Below, piece by piece: positions 8,756-16,618 of a stretch of DNA of 31,368 nt. A program made the position numbers and the translations under genes. The notes below the pieces were generated by a model. It had not been told where the DNA came from. It made no database searches and saw only the letters and a list, made by a program, of their open reading frames with translations. The number at the start of each line of letters is the position of its first letter. Positions within the stretch are counted from its first letter, which is position 1. Origin of the DNA: Caryophanales bacterium UBA4694 (lineage in GTDB: Bacteria; Bacillota_I; Bacilli_A; RFN20; CAG-288); assembly GCA_002404835.1 (NCBI GenBank), contig DHKM01000042.1, positions 1-31,368 on the forward strand, given 5' to 3'.

Positions 8756-9756
8756 CGTTTCACCTCCTCAAGCCCTGCCGTCTTAAGATAATCGACAAGA
8801 TCCTCATGGGTGAAAACGGAGCAGTCCCCGAAGATGGTCTGTTCAAGAATGCAGTTTGCCATACCATAATCCATGGCATCTTCCGGACATCCGTAATCAA
8901 GAAGCAGGCCATGGAGGTATCCGGCGGTGAAAGCATCACCGGCTCCGATACGATCGAAGATCTCGAATTTCCTTTCCTGTCCTTCGAATTTCCTGTCGTT
9001 TGTATAGCAGAACGGCTTCAAGGTCTGGCTCCTTGCCGAAAGGATGGTTCTCTTTTTGGTAAACAGATAATCGAATCCGAAATGATTGCAGGCATCCATG
9101 AAAAGCTTGTCACTATCCATCTCCTCTGGTTCAAAAGAAAGAAGAGTACGGATATCCCACGGAGAAGCGGAGACGATATCGGCATACCCGGCAACAAGCG
9201 GATATACCTTCTTTGCCTCGTCGACCGTCATAAGCTTGGCCCTGTAGTTGAAATCGAAACTCACCTTCACACCGAGCTTCTTGGCTTCCTTCATCGCCTC
9301 AAGGGCAGTCTCCCTGGCGCTTTGGGAAATAGCAAGCGTGATGCCGGAAACATGGAGAACGCCGGCCCCTTTCAGGCAGGAAGCGAAATCAAAGTCCGTC
9401 TTCTCCATCCTGGTAGCCGAAGACCATTTACGGTTATAGCAGACCTTGCTGGCTCTTGCACCTTCACCTTCCTCCACAAAATAGATACCGAGAGGATTCT
9501 CGTCTCTTACGATAGAAGAAACGTCCACATGGTTGCGGACAAGGAAATCGATGCAGGCCTGACCGATATCATCCTTAGCGACTTTGGAAAGAACCTTTCC
9601 TTCATGTCCGAGATGACAAAGCGAAATGATGACATTCGCTTCCGATCCACCATAATTGGCCTTGAATCCGGAGGCATCCTCAAGACGGATGCCACGATTG
9701 GAAGTCAGGCGAAGAAGAAGTTCGCCAAGACCAACTGCTTTGTTATTGATTTTCAT
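8752..9756 (-). CDS. kdgK: 2-keto-3-deoxygluconate kinase
   Basis: KdgK phosphorylates KDG to KDPG, the convergence point of both branches of this pathway. The 334-residue protein is a PfkB/ribokinase-family kinase with an N-terminal GGSEANV region and the C-terminal DRIGAGDAF motif (residues 268-276), whose Asp274 is the expected catalytic base. The ATG at 9754-9756 was chosen because a GGGGAG ribosome site lies 9 bases upstream and because the reading begins MKINNKAVGLGELLLRL, typical of the family. An upstream in-frame ATG would add 14 unlikely residues. It overlaps the deacetylase by 14 bases and the esterase by 4. No KDPG aldolase gene is in the window. Confidence 0.92.
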   Translation of the reverse strand: MKINNKAVGLGELLLRLTSNRGIRLEDASGFKANYGGSEANVIISLCHLGHEGKVLSKVAKDDIGQACIDFLVRNHVDVSSIVRDENPLGIYFVEEGEGARASKVCYNRKWSSATRMEKTDFDFASCLKGAGVLHVSGITLAISQSARETALEAMKEAKKLGVKVSFDFNYRAKLMTVDEAKKVYPLVAGYADIVSASPWDIRTLLSFEPEEMDSDKLFMDACNHFGFDYLFTKKRTILSARSQTLKPFCYTNDRKFEGQERKFEIFDRIGAGDAFTAGYLHGLLLDYGCPEDAMDYGMANCILEQTIFGDCSVFTHEDLVDYLKTAGLEEVKR

Positions 9757-10579
9757 ATTGATATTCTCCCCTTTTTGGAACCATAATCTTTTCATCATCC
9801 ACCATCAGATAAATATCCGTACCGCTAGGATTCACAAACGCCTTCTTGCGTTTGGAATAGTAAAGTTCAAAAGCAGAACAGACATAAACATAAACTTCAT
9901 GATTCGTAAGGCAAGCAATCTCATCTGATTCCAATCTCCTGCAAATATCGTCCAAAAGATCGAAATTGTGGTCCAATGCGAATTCATAACCATGTCCCCA
10001 GATGTAAAGGAGAGCAAGTTCCTTCCTACTTTTTCCAAATTCATCAATTACGTCGAATATCCTAGGGTCACGGTGATGGATTGTCGGATTCCACAGACGC
10101 CAGACGCAAGGCAAAGAGAACTCATAAGTCGACCTTGTCGTTCGGGCATATTCAATGCCGATTCTCTTCTCAAGGTCCAAAGCGTCTTCATCATAAGTCC
10201 CATAAGGATAAGCGAACCCATAAACACCTGTCTGGAAAATCTCCTCCAGTTCCATCCTTCCCTTTTCCATTTCATCCTGCTTGGAAGAATAAGAAATATC
10301 CTCCAAGTGGGGATGAAGGAACGTATGATTCGATATCTCCATCCCGTCATAGATCTGACGTTCTTTTTTCAAATCCAGATAGGAACAGTCGATCTCATTC
10401 CCTTTAGCATCCGTCCGATATTTCCTCGTCCCGGAAAGTCCAGGATTCAAATTGAACGTGCCTTTCATATGGTGTTTCTTCAGAATCGAGATGACCTCAG
10501 CATCCTGGATCACACCATCATCGTAGCTGAACGTCACCGCCTTTCTTTTGAATCCAGGATAGCAAAGACAGAAATCCAT
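9743..10579 (-). CDS. Polysaccharide deacetylase (NodB-type, CE4-like)
   Basis: The 278-residue protein has NodB-homology motifs: FSYDDG (Asp20, Asp21) in motif 1, SNHTFLHPH with the H-x-x-x-H metal pair (His85, His89), a YPYGTYDE segment and a C-terminal WGHGYE. Such enzymes remove N- or O-acetyl groups from glycans using a metal. There is no signal peptide, so a cytosolic role on imported oligosaccharides is likely; the substrate is not known. The ATG at 10577-10579 lies one base after the lipoprotein stop, so translation is probably coupled. A longer frame reaching to 10741 is Arg/Ser-rich out-of-frame sequence and was not accepted. Confidence 0.83.
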   Translation of the reverse strand: MDFCLCYPGFKRKAVTFSYDDGVIQDAEVISILKKHHMKGTFNLNPGLSGTRKYRTDAKGNEIDCSYLDLKKERQIYDGMEISNHTFLHPHLEDISYSSKQDEMEKGRMELEEIFQTGVYGFAYPYGTYDEDALDLEKRIGIEYARTTRSTYEFSLPCVWRLWNPTIHHRDPRIFDVIDEFGKSRKELALLYIWGHGYEFALDHNFDLLDDICRRLESDEIACLTNHEVYVYVCSAFELYYSKRKKAFVNPSGTDIYLMVDDEKIMVPKRGEYQYENQ

Positions 10580-10580
10580 A

Positions 10581-11540
10581 TCAGCTGATGGACGCATACT
10601 CGACAGACGCAAACGCCTTATTGACGGAAGTGAAATAAGAATTGATGCTGATAGCGTCCACGCTCGGATACGTACATCCCTCGATCTTCTCGGCCTTTTC
10701 CGCGACAATCTTCTCGACGACCTTCTCCGTCTTCCCATCATAGGAGATCAGTTCCGGATTATAGTACCAGGTCCTTTCGATGCAGGTCAGAGTATCATAG
10801 TTGTTCAGATCGTCATCACTGACTCTTTCCTTATAATTCAGTTTCTTGCCCGTAAGATAGGTAGAAAGAGCCGTAATGGAAGCCTTCCAGTCGGAATCGT
10901 TCTCGCTTCTTGTTCTCTTGCCATTTGGATAATACGGAGAAACGGAGCTTTCCTCCGTCTTGACATCCTTGCCTGTCCCGGAAATCGCCTTCAGAATCTT
11001 GTTGTTTCCTTCGATCACTTCCTCATAATAGATCCCCACGCGGCTGCCAAGCTGATATGTCGTAGCATCCTGGACAGAAAGATAACGGAGAATATCCGTG
11101 GCTGCTTCGTCGGTATTGGACAAAGAACTGTACTGAACATATTCGTTGTAATTATAAAACTCATCATCGCCGGAATCATCACGAAGGCTTCCGACCCAAA
11201 CATCCCCGCAGACCTTGATGTACTTGGCAAAGAACGTATCCGCAGAAGAACCGTCCTCCTGGATGGCATCCTTCACTTCGACGACATTCTCCTCGCCGAG
11301 TTTAAGGGCATCATCCTTGCTCAACCGTGCCCAGCAGGAAGGAGAATAAGTCTCTTCGATTGTGACAGCAGTCATGCTGCCGTCATAAACATGCACTTCC
11401 GACTTGGAAAAGCGGATTCCGAGATTGGAAGTCACCTTGGAAATCGCATAACACTTTGCCTCCATGGTCTTCGCGCATCCCTGAAGAGAGAAAGATCCGA
11501 AAAGGAGGAACAAAGGAAAGAGAATTTTAGCCTTTTTCAT
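10581..11540 (-). CDS. Lipoprotein of unknown function
   Basis: I do not recognise the family. The 319-residue protein starts MKK, has a hydrophobic stretch and a lipobox LQGC with Cys22 as the lipidated residue, so it should be anchored on the outer face of the membrane. The mature part is hydrophilic, rich in Ser, Thr, Asp and Tyr, with no solute-binding-protein signature that I can see. The start was put at 11538-11540 rather than 18 bases upstream because the signal peptide begins there. It sits 14 bases after the SDR gene and one base before the deacetylase, so it belongs to the uronide operon; surface handling of pectic material is a guess from context only. Confidence 0.8.
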   Translation of the reverse strand: MKKAKILFPLFLLFGSFSLQGCAKTMEAKCYAISKVTSNLGIRFSKSEVHVYDGSMTAVTIEETYSPSCWARLSKDDALKLGEENVVEVKDAIQEDGSSADTFFAKYIKVCGDVWVGSLRDDSGDDEFYNYNEYVQYSSLSNTDEAATDILRYLSVQDATTYQLGSRVGIYYEEVIEGNNKILKAISGTGKDVKTEESSVSPYYPNGKRTRSENDSDWKASITALSTYLTGKKLNYKERVSDDDLNNYDTLTCIERTWYYNPELISYDGKTEKVVEKIVAEKAEKIEGCTYPSVDAISINSYFTSVNKAFASVEYASIS

Positions 11541-11554
11541 ATAAAGTACCGCAA

Positions 11555-12355
11555 TCACTTAGGCTGTTTGCCGATATAAGCCAGGATTCCGCCATCAACA
11601 TAAAGAATGTGTCCGTTGACGAAATTGGAAGCATCGCTAGCCAAGAAAACAGCAGGTCCCTGAAGATCCTCGGGAGTTCCCCATCTTCCGGCCGGAGTCT
11701 TGGAGCGGATGAAGGAATCGAACGGATGCAAGGAACCATCCGGCTGCTTGACTCTCAGGGGAGCCGTCTGTGGAGTTGCGATATATCCAGGACCGATACC
11801 GTTGCACTGGATGTTGGCCGCTCCGTATTCCGAGCAGATGTTTCTCGTGAGCATCTTAAGTCCGCCCTTGGCAGCCGCATAAGCAGAAACCGTCTCTCTG
11901 CCAAGTTCTGACATCATGGAGCAGATATTGATGATTTTTCCATGTCCTTCCTTGATCATATAGGGAATGACGGCCTTGGAAACGATGAACGGAGCAATCA
12001 AATCGACGTCCACCACGGCGCGGAAATCCTCCGTCTTCATTTCCGTCATCGGAATTCTCTTGATGATACCGGCATTGTTGACAAGAATATCCAGGTGGCC
12101 ATAGGTCTTGACGATATCCTCGACCATAGCCTTGACCTCATCCTCCTTCGTAACATCGCAGATATAGCCCTTAGCTTCGATGCCTAGCTTGCGGTAAGAA
12201 GCCTCGCCTTCCTTGAGTTTCTCTTCAGTACGATCGTTGAAGACGATCTTGGCTCCCATCTCCGCATATGCCATGGCAATGGCAAAGCCGATGCCATAAC
12301 TTGCGCCTGTAATCAATGCGACCTTACCATCTAATCGGAATGCATTTGGATTCAT
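11555..12355 (-). CDS. SDR oxidoreductase, DhuD/KduD-like (gluconate 5-dehydrogenase family)
   Basis: This short-chain dehydrogenase of 266 residues has TGxxxGIG (16-23), NNAG (93-96) and the catalytic Ser146, Tyr159 and Lys163. The C-terminus, VDGGILAYIGKQP, and much of the sequence closely resemble streptococcal proteins named gluconate 5-dehydrogenase; members of that group (DhuD) were shown to reduce 3-deoxy-D-glycero-2,5-hexodiulosonate to KDG. In this operon, next to GH105 and kdgK, the DhuD/KduD role is the likelier one. The partner isomerase is not in the window. Two ATGs fit: 12353-12355 (11 bases after GGAG, matching the family N-terminus) and 12362-12364 (only 2 bases after it). 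It is the first gene after the operon promoter. Confidence 0.88.
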   Translation of the reverse strand: MNPNAFRLDGKVALITGASYGIGFAIAMAYAEMGAKIVFNDRTEEKLKEGEASYRKLGIEAKGYICDVTKEDEVKAMVEDIVKTYGHLDILVNNAGIIKRIPMTEMKTEDFRAVVDVDLIAPFIVSKAVIPYMIKEGHGKIINICSMMSELGRETVSAYAAAKGGLKMLTRNICSEYGAANIQCNGIGPGYIATPQTAPLRVKQPDGSLHPFDSFIRSKTPAGRWGTPEDLQGPAVFLASDASNFVNGHILYVDGGILAYIGKQPK

Positions 12356-12383
12356 ATGTAACATTTCTCCTTTATCTTGCCCT

Positions 12384-12412
12384 ATTATACTATTCTTGTA
12401 TACAAGTTTGAA
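12384..12412 (-). promoter_or_regulatory. Promoter of the uronide operon
   Basis: On the minus strand a -35 TTCAAA (12407-12412) and a consensus -10 TATAAT (12384-12389) are 17 bases apart, 29 bases before the first candidate start codon of the SDR gene. All ten genes down to uxaC are close-packed, so this may serve the whole operon. Confidence 0.75.
12395..12406. promoter_or_regulatory. Palindromic operator candidate CTTGTATACAAG
   Basis: A perfect 12-bp palindrome fills the spacer next to the -35 box. Its TTGTATACAA core resembles GntR-family sites of the UxuR/ExuR kind (TTGGTATACCAA in E. coli). A repressor bound here would block RNA polymerase, which fits an operon induced by uronides. 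No GntR gene is in the window. Confidence 0.6.
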
Positions 12413-12548
12413 CCCCTTACATCACATTTGTTAAAAACAACAAATTATGTCATTAAAACAAACAAAACCAAGTAGTATCCAAAAAAAGAAACAAATCAGA
12501 CCACAGGAAAAAGCAAGGAACGTATAATGGAGACGAGGAAAAACGAAA

Positions 12549-13079
12549 ATGTCCATATATTACACAAGACACGGAGAAACACAATGGAACTCCATGCATA
12601 AAATACAGGGAAGAATAGATATCCCATTATCAGAGAAAGGAATTCTCCAAGCCGAAGAACTGAAAGAGAAACTGAAAGATATCAGAATCGACCTGGCATT
12701 CTGTTCCCCTTTAAGTCGGGCAAAAGAAACCATGGCCATCGCACTTCAAGGCAGAAACGTCATCCAAAAAGAAGAAAAGAGAATCATCGAAATGAACTAT
12801 GGCGATTTTGACGGGCAGAATCACGACAACGAAGAACTGAAAATCCAAAGAACCCTCTTCGCCCACCGTTATCCAAACGGAGAAAGCTATCTCGACGTAG
12901 CTAAGAGGGTCTACTCCTTTTTGGATGAACTAAAAGAAAAACACAAAAACGAAAACATACTCATCGTCGCCCATCTGGGAATCTCAAGAATCGTAAATTC
13001 CTATTTCGAAAACATGACAAACGAAGAGTTCCTCCATTTCCGGATCGACAACTGTCAGCTTCTCAAATACGAATTCTAG
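12549..13079 (+). CDS. Histidine phosphatase family protein
   Basis: The 176-residue protein is a member of the phosphoglycerate mutase-like histidine phosphatases. It has the RHGET motif (Arg7, His8), the CSPLSRAKET segment and a second His in VAHLG near residue 140. Members of this size act on small phosphorylated metabolites; the substrate cannot be told from sequence. A GAGGA ribosome site lies 9 bases before the ATG, and a TATAAT at 12523-12528 may be its -10 box, though the -35 is poor. It is divergent from the uronide operon and ends 2 bases from the stop codon of the convergent hydrolase gene. Confidence 0.88.
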   Translation: MSIYYTRHGETQWNSMHKIQGRIDIPLSEKGILQAEELKEKLKDIRIDLAFCSPLSRAKETMAIALQGRNVIQKEEKRIIEMNYGDFDGQNHDNEELKIQRTLFAHRYPNGESYLDVAKRVYSFLDELKEKHKNENILIVAHLGISRIVNSYFENMTNEEFLHFRIDNCQLLKYEF

Positions 13080-13081
13080 AA

Positions 13082-13822
13082 TCAGGACAAAGAAGAAAGA
13101 AGAGAAGAGAAACGATCCTTGGCCTCATTAAGATCCTCTTGAGGAAGATAATAGTGACCAGCATCCTCCTGGACGTGGATTTCAAAAGCCGGATTCCTCT
13201 TTAAATCATAAAGAGCCTTTTTCCGGACCAATTCATCCTTTCCGGAATGGAAACAGATGCATTCCGTCCTGACCAAAGGTACGATTTTCCTAGTCTCCTT
13301 TACCTTTTTGAACAGGTCAAGGAACCTAGGAATCCAACCCAAATAGACAAACGGATTCCTCGAAAGTTCAATACAGCAGTTGTCTTTCAGAATGCGTGTC
13401 ATTTCATCGTAGTTCTCCGGCTTGACAAACGTGCACTTCAGACACTCGCGGACCGTCATAAAGGAAAGCTTAGGTCGAAGAGGCACATTCAGAAGAAAAA
13501 GCCTTGAAATCAAATTCTCCGGAAGAAGCGAATCGCAAAGACCAAACAGACAACCAAGAGAATGACCGACATAAATCACTTTCTGTCCTCTCTCCTTGAG
13601 TGTGGTAAGCAGGGATAGAATCTGGTCTTCCCATTTTTTCAAAGACGTATGAGAAAAATCTCTTGCCTTCTTCCCATGCCCATCCAGAACAACCTTCACG
13701 TAGGAAAACGAATCCGGAATCAAAGGATAGAAATCGCAAAACCGAACCGGACTACCGATAATCCCGTGGACAAAGACAATCGTATATCTGCTGTTCTTTC
13801 GAAAAACATATTCTGTCTCCAT
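13082..13822 (-). CDS. Alpha/beta hydrolase (monoacylglycerol lipase/carboxylesterase-like)
   Basis: The 246-residue protein has the alpha/beta-hydrolase oxyanion HG (19-20), the nucleophile elbow GHSLG (Ser88), an acid in SGKDELV and the catalytic His in DAGHYY. It has no signal peptide. The fold suggests a cytosolic esterase or lipase on small esters; the substrate is unknown. An AGAGGA site lies 8 bases before the ATG. It is tail-to-tail with the histidine phosphatase with a 2-base gap and no terminator between them, so antisense overlap of the transcripts is possible. Confidence 0.85.
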   Translation of the reverse strand: METEYVFRKNSRYTIVFVHGIIGSPVRFCDFYPLIPDSFSYVKVVLDGHGKKARDFSHTSLKKWEDQILSLLTTLKERGQKVIYVGHSLGCLFGLCDSLLPENLISRLFLLNVPLRPKLSFMTVRECLKCTFVKPENYDEMTRILKDNCCIELSRNPFVYLGWIPRFLDLFKKVKETRKIVPLVRTECICFHSGKDELVRKKALYDLKRNPAFEIHVQEDAGHYYLPQEDLNEAKDRFSSLLSSLS

Positions 13823-13963
13823 AAAGCAATCCTCTTAAGACTATTGAACCATAAAACCACCCGGGAATCAAATCAGATCGGCAACTTTACATAAAGGGAA
13901 CCAAACCAAGATAACCGGTAAATTGCAAAACGTTAGATGCTGACTTCTCTACAAAGAAGACAC

Positions 13964-13997
13964 AAAAAAGGCACCTTCACGGAAAAGATGCCTTTTT
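13964..13997 (-). terminator. Intrinsic terminator after the flavin reductase-like gene
   Basis: Nine-base perfect arms, 13965-13973 and 13989-13997, enclose a 15-base loop. In minus-strand RNA the stem ends in six U residues. It lies about 85 bases past the stop codon of the flavin reductase-like gene. Because both arms end in A or T runs it could also work on the plus strand. Confidence 0.7.
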
Positions 13998-14082
13998 AAG
14001 TTGTACATTCCAGAACGATTCCGTTCGTTTATAAACATGGATGTTAAGACTTAGGATAAACTTCCGGTTTCATAGAAGCGAT

Positions 14083-14598
14083 TCATTCCACCTCATACGC
14101 ATTCAAGATTTCACCGACAATGGTATAGGAATAATCCTTGTCCGGATAAGCCATTTCCAAAGTCTCCTTATCCAAAAAGCAATTCGGTTCCAACTGCTGA
14201 ATATACAAGACCTTGCAGCAAAGGACGTATTTTCCTTCTTCGAATGTCGGCCAACCATTCAAGTCGGTCAGATGCAGTCCGGATTTTTTGATTTTGTCAG
14301 GCTCGTCAAACCCTGATACACTTCCAAGATAACCCATTTCCTTTAAATGACCGTCGAAGAAAGTACAAGTAAAGCATTCACTTTCTTCAATCAAAGGAAG
14401 CGTATGCCTCTGAGGTCTGATATAAATCGTCATGGTTTTCTTTTCCCATACATTTCCAATCTGTCCCCAGGCTGCCGTCAAAGTCCCCACCTCCTCTTTC
14501 CCTTTGGCGGTGACCAAAAACCACTGCCTGTCCCGCATCGCCACAACCGGATCAATCACTTTTGTTATCTTTTCCAATTTCAGTTCTTTTGTTTTCAT
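14083..14598 (-). CDS. Flavin reductase family protein (FMN-binding split barrel)
   Basis: The 171-residue protein resembles the flavin reductase-like domain proteins that bind FMN in a split beta-barrel. Supporting segments are PVVAMRDRQWFLVTA near the start, the TAAWGQIGN region, the RPQRHT turn (about 60-65) and the GYLGSVSGFDEPDK loop. The reaction or partner cannot be named. The ATG lies one base after the acetyltransferase stop, with a GAGG site inside the end of that gene, so it was probably expressed with it. The premature stop in the acetyltransferase may reduce its expression by polarity. Confidence 0.85.
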   Translation of the reverse strand: MKTKELKLEKITKVIDPVVAMRDRQWFLVTAKGKEEVGTLTAAWGQIGNVWEKKTMTIYIRPQRHTLPLIEESECFTCTFFDGHLKEMGYLGSVSGFDEPDKIKKSGLHLTDLNGWPTFEEGKYVLCCKVLYIQQLEPNCFLDKETLEMAYPDKDYSYTIVGEILNAYEVE

Positions 14599-14599
14599 T

Positions 14600-15160
14600 C
14601 TATTTTTCCTCGATCTTTCTCAACAGTTTTGCAGGTAAACCTGCAAAAACACAATTTGCCGGGACATCTTTCGTTACGACAGCTCCGGCCCCGATTACCG
14701 AATTCTCTCCGATATTCACTCCTGGAAGAATAGTGACGTTGGCTCCTATCCAAACGTTGTTTCCAATCGTAAAGGGCTTTTGAAAGGCCAAATGCTTCTT
14801 CCGGCCTTCCGGAGAAATCGGATGTCCTACCGTTGTAATCACCGTATTCGGACCGATCCATACGTTATCACCAATGTTAACTTTCCCTATATCTAAAATA
14901 GTCACGTTATAGTTAGCAATAAAATCTTTACCGACAAAAATGTTTTTTCCATTATCACACCAGAAATTTGGTCCTACCCAAGGATTTTTGTCTGCAGCAC
15001 CAAACATATGAATCAACTGCTCGGCAATGGCTTTTTCATCCGTCTGAGGAATCTTATGAAGCTTCTCGCACTACACAATCGCAAATTGCTTTCTTTTGTT
15101 CACATCATCATCGAAAAAAGAATACTCAAGCCCAAGATCAAGTTTCTCCAATTCTGTCAT
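14600..15160 (-). pseudogene. Sugar O-acetyltransferase (maltose/galactoside type), broken by an in-frame TAG
   Basis: The intact frame would begin with ATG at 15158-15160, behind an AAAGGAGG ribosome site, and read about 186 codons in the maltose/galactoside O-acetyltransferase family: a short N-terminal helical domain and then left-handed beta-helix hexapeptide repeats (for example VNIGDNVWIGPNT and FTIGNNVWIGANVTI). The reading is uninterrupted except for one TAG at codon 30 (15071-15073, minus strand), after which the frame continues with CEKLHKIPQ and the expected sequence. A product from a TTG at 15016 would lack the N-terminal domain and has no good ribosome site. A CAG-to-TAG change is the simplest cause; sequencing error or amber suppression are alternatives. 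Confidence 0.82.
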
Positions 15161-15577
15161 TTTATCATCCTCCTTTATTGACAAACACCTCATTTTGATG
15201 CCTTAGAAACAAACACACACCACGTACAAACAGAACACATAACATCCTGGATACAAATTCAGAAGTGACATGACCTCGATATTTCCATTTCGGTATAAAT
15301 ACTCCCGTGGTCAAAGAATTCGTTCCAATGGAATGCGACGAAATCACTCTATCGGTTAAGCTGTATAACAATTCGAACGGTCACCGACAGACAAAGGACA
15401 TGCAAACAACAGAAATACTCTTTAAGATCGAGTCCCCTGTCATGTCATTGATTTTATTTAATCCCATTGAACAATCACCGGAACAATTCTATTTAAAACG
15501 CAGAACAAAAACCATTTCATAACTTAAAAAATATAGTGTCAAAACTTAATATATGATAGGATAAACCTGGTAATCGT
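15161..15577. other. Intergenic region with divergent control signals, no gene seen
   Basis: These 417 bases separate the broken acetyltransferase from the divergent AraC-type regulator. They should hold both promoters, but no box pair with good spacing stood out. The 11-base palindrome TTCCAATGGAA at 15323-15333 is the only clear symmetric site. A 71-codon plus-strand frame and a 68-codon minus-strand frame here have no recognisable protein features. Confidence 0.5.
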
Positions 15578-16531
15578 ATGAATCTGGAAAACATAAAACT
15601 CGTAGCTGAGGAATTCGACAGGTTGAACTGGAATTTCAAATCAGAATATATAAACGGTCACGAAGAACTCGTGTCCCAGTGGCTTGGAAAACCCGATGAA
15701 GACATCATGGTCTGTATTTACGATGGCAACAGCATCAACGAACCCTATCATAGACAAGATTTTTTCTTTTTCAATTACACATTGAAAGGACACTATTATA
15801 TCTACAACAACAGTCCAAAAAAATTAATCGCGGTCACCCCCTATGACATCCACATCGCCCAGCCATTCAACGGTTATGCCTTGATCAACAAAAACAAAGA
15901 AGAATTCATCGTGATCGGTATTTTGATCAAAAAGGAAGTCTTCATCAAAGAGTTGCTTCCTTCCATTTCAAGCAATCTGAATATGTTCAAATTCCTTTTG
16001 GACCCATCGACCAAGAATACATCAAATGCATCCTTTCATTTTAATTTTCAGTCGAAAGCCCTTGAAGCAATTCTTGATCTGATCATCTCGGCCTATCTAT
16101 CCAAATCCAACAAACGAATCGAATTGATGAAATCACTTGCCGTATCCTTCCTGCTCATCGTTTTCGACGAATACAACAGTAGGAACAAAAAAGCGAAGAA
16201 CCGCACTTTGATTGATCAACTGTTATCCTATATAGCCTGTAATTCCAACAATGTCTCCTTGGAAATTCTAGCTTCCCATTTCGGTTATCATCCTAATTAT
16301 ATATCGAAATTAATTCACGAAAAAACCGGAAAGTCCTTCAAACAACTGTTGCTAAAAGAAAAAATGGAGCGAGCAGACATTCTTTTGAAAAACACAGATA
16401 TGTCCATCGACTCCATTTCTACCATGCTAGGATACAATGATACCAGTTCCTTTTACAAAGCCTATAAAAAACAGTTTGGAAAAACTCCCCGTCATATTGG
16501 ATTGTCCAAAACCAAAGAATCAAAGCTGTAG
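15578..16531 (+). CDS. AraC-family transcriptional regulator
   Basis: The 317-residue protein has an N-terminal cupin-like sensor region (about 1-150, with the HIAQPFNGYALI stretch) and a C-terminal double helix-turn-helix (about 215-312). The second motif, ISTMLGYNDTSSFYKAYKKQFGKTPR, is split here by the usual GY-x-(D/N)-x-SxF-x-x-x-F-K pattern of the family. AraC proteins of this layout activate sugar or stress genes on ligand binding. Its neighbours are the broken acetyltransferase (divergent) and the second MATE gene (convergent); either could be a target. The ribosome site is weak. The ligand is unknown. Confidence 0.9.
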   Translation: MNLENIKLVAEEFDRLNWNFKSEYINGHEELVSQWLGKPDEDIMVCIYDGNSINEPYHRQDFFFFNYTLKGHYYIYNNSPKKLIAVTPYDIHIAQPFNGYALINKNKEEFIVIGILIKKEVFIKELLPSISSNLNMFKFLLDPSTKNTSNASFHFNFQSKALEAILDLIISAYLSKSNKRIELMKSLAVSFLLIVFDEYNSRNKKAKNRTLIDQLLSYIACNSNNVSLEILASHFGYHPNYISKLIHEKTGKSFKQLLLKEKMERADILLKNTDMSIDSISTMLGYNDTSSFYKAYKKQFGKTPRHIGLSKTKESKL

Positions 16532-16618
16532 AAAACAAGTCATCTCGAATCTAACAAAAAAAGTTTTTAAAATTATAATTTGTGAATAAAATAGTACCAA
16601 AATCCAAAATCAAGCGAA

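Noticed and set aside
10580..10741. Upstream extension of the polysaccharide deacetylase
   Set aside because: The extra 54 residues are Arg/Ser-rich and lie out of frame inside the lipoprotein gene; the NodB domain begins right after the ATG at 10579.
12365..12548. Catabolite-responsive element (cre) in the divergent promoter region
   Set aside because: No sequence with the required central CG and flanking TG/CA pattern was found.
15307..15522. 71-codon plus-strand frame before the AraC gene
   Set aside because: No ribosome site, no family resemblance, and it lies where the regulator's promoter is expected.
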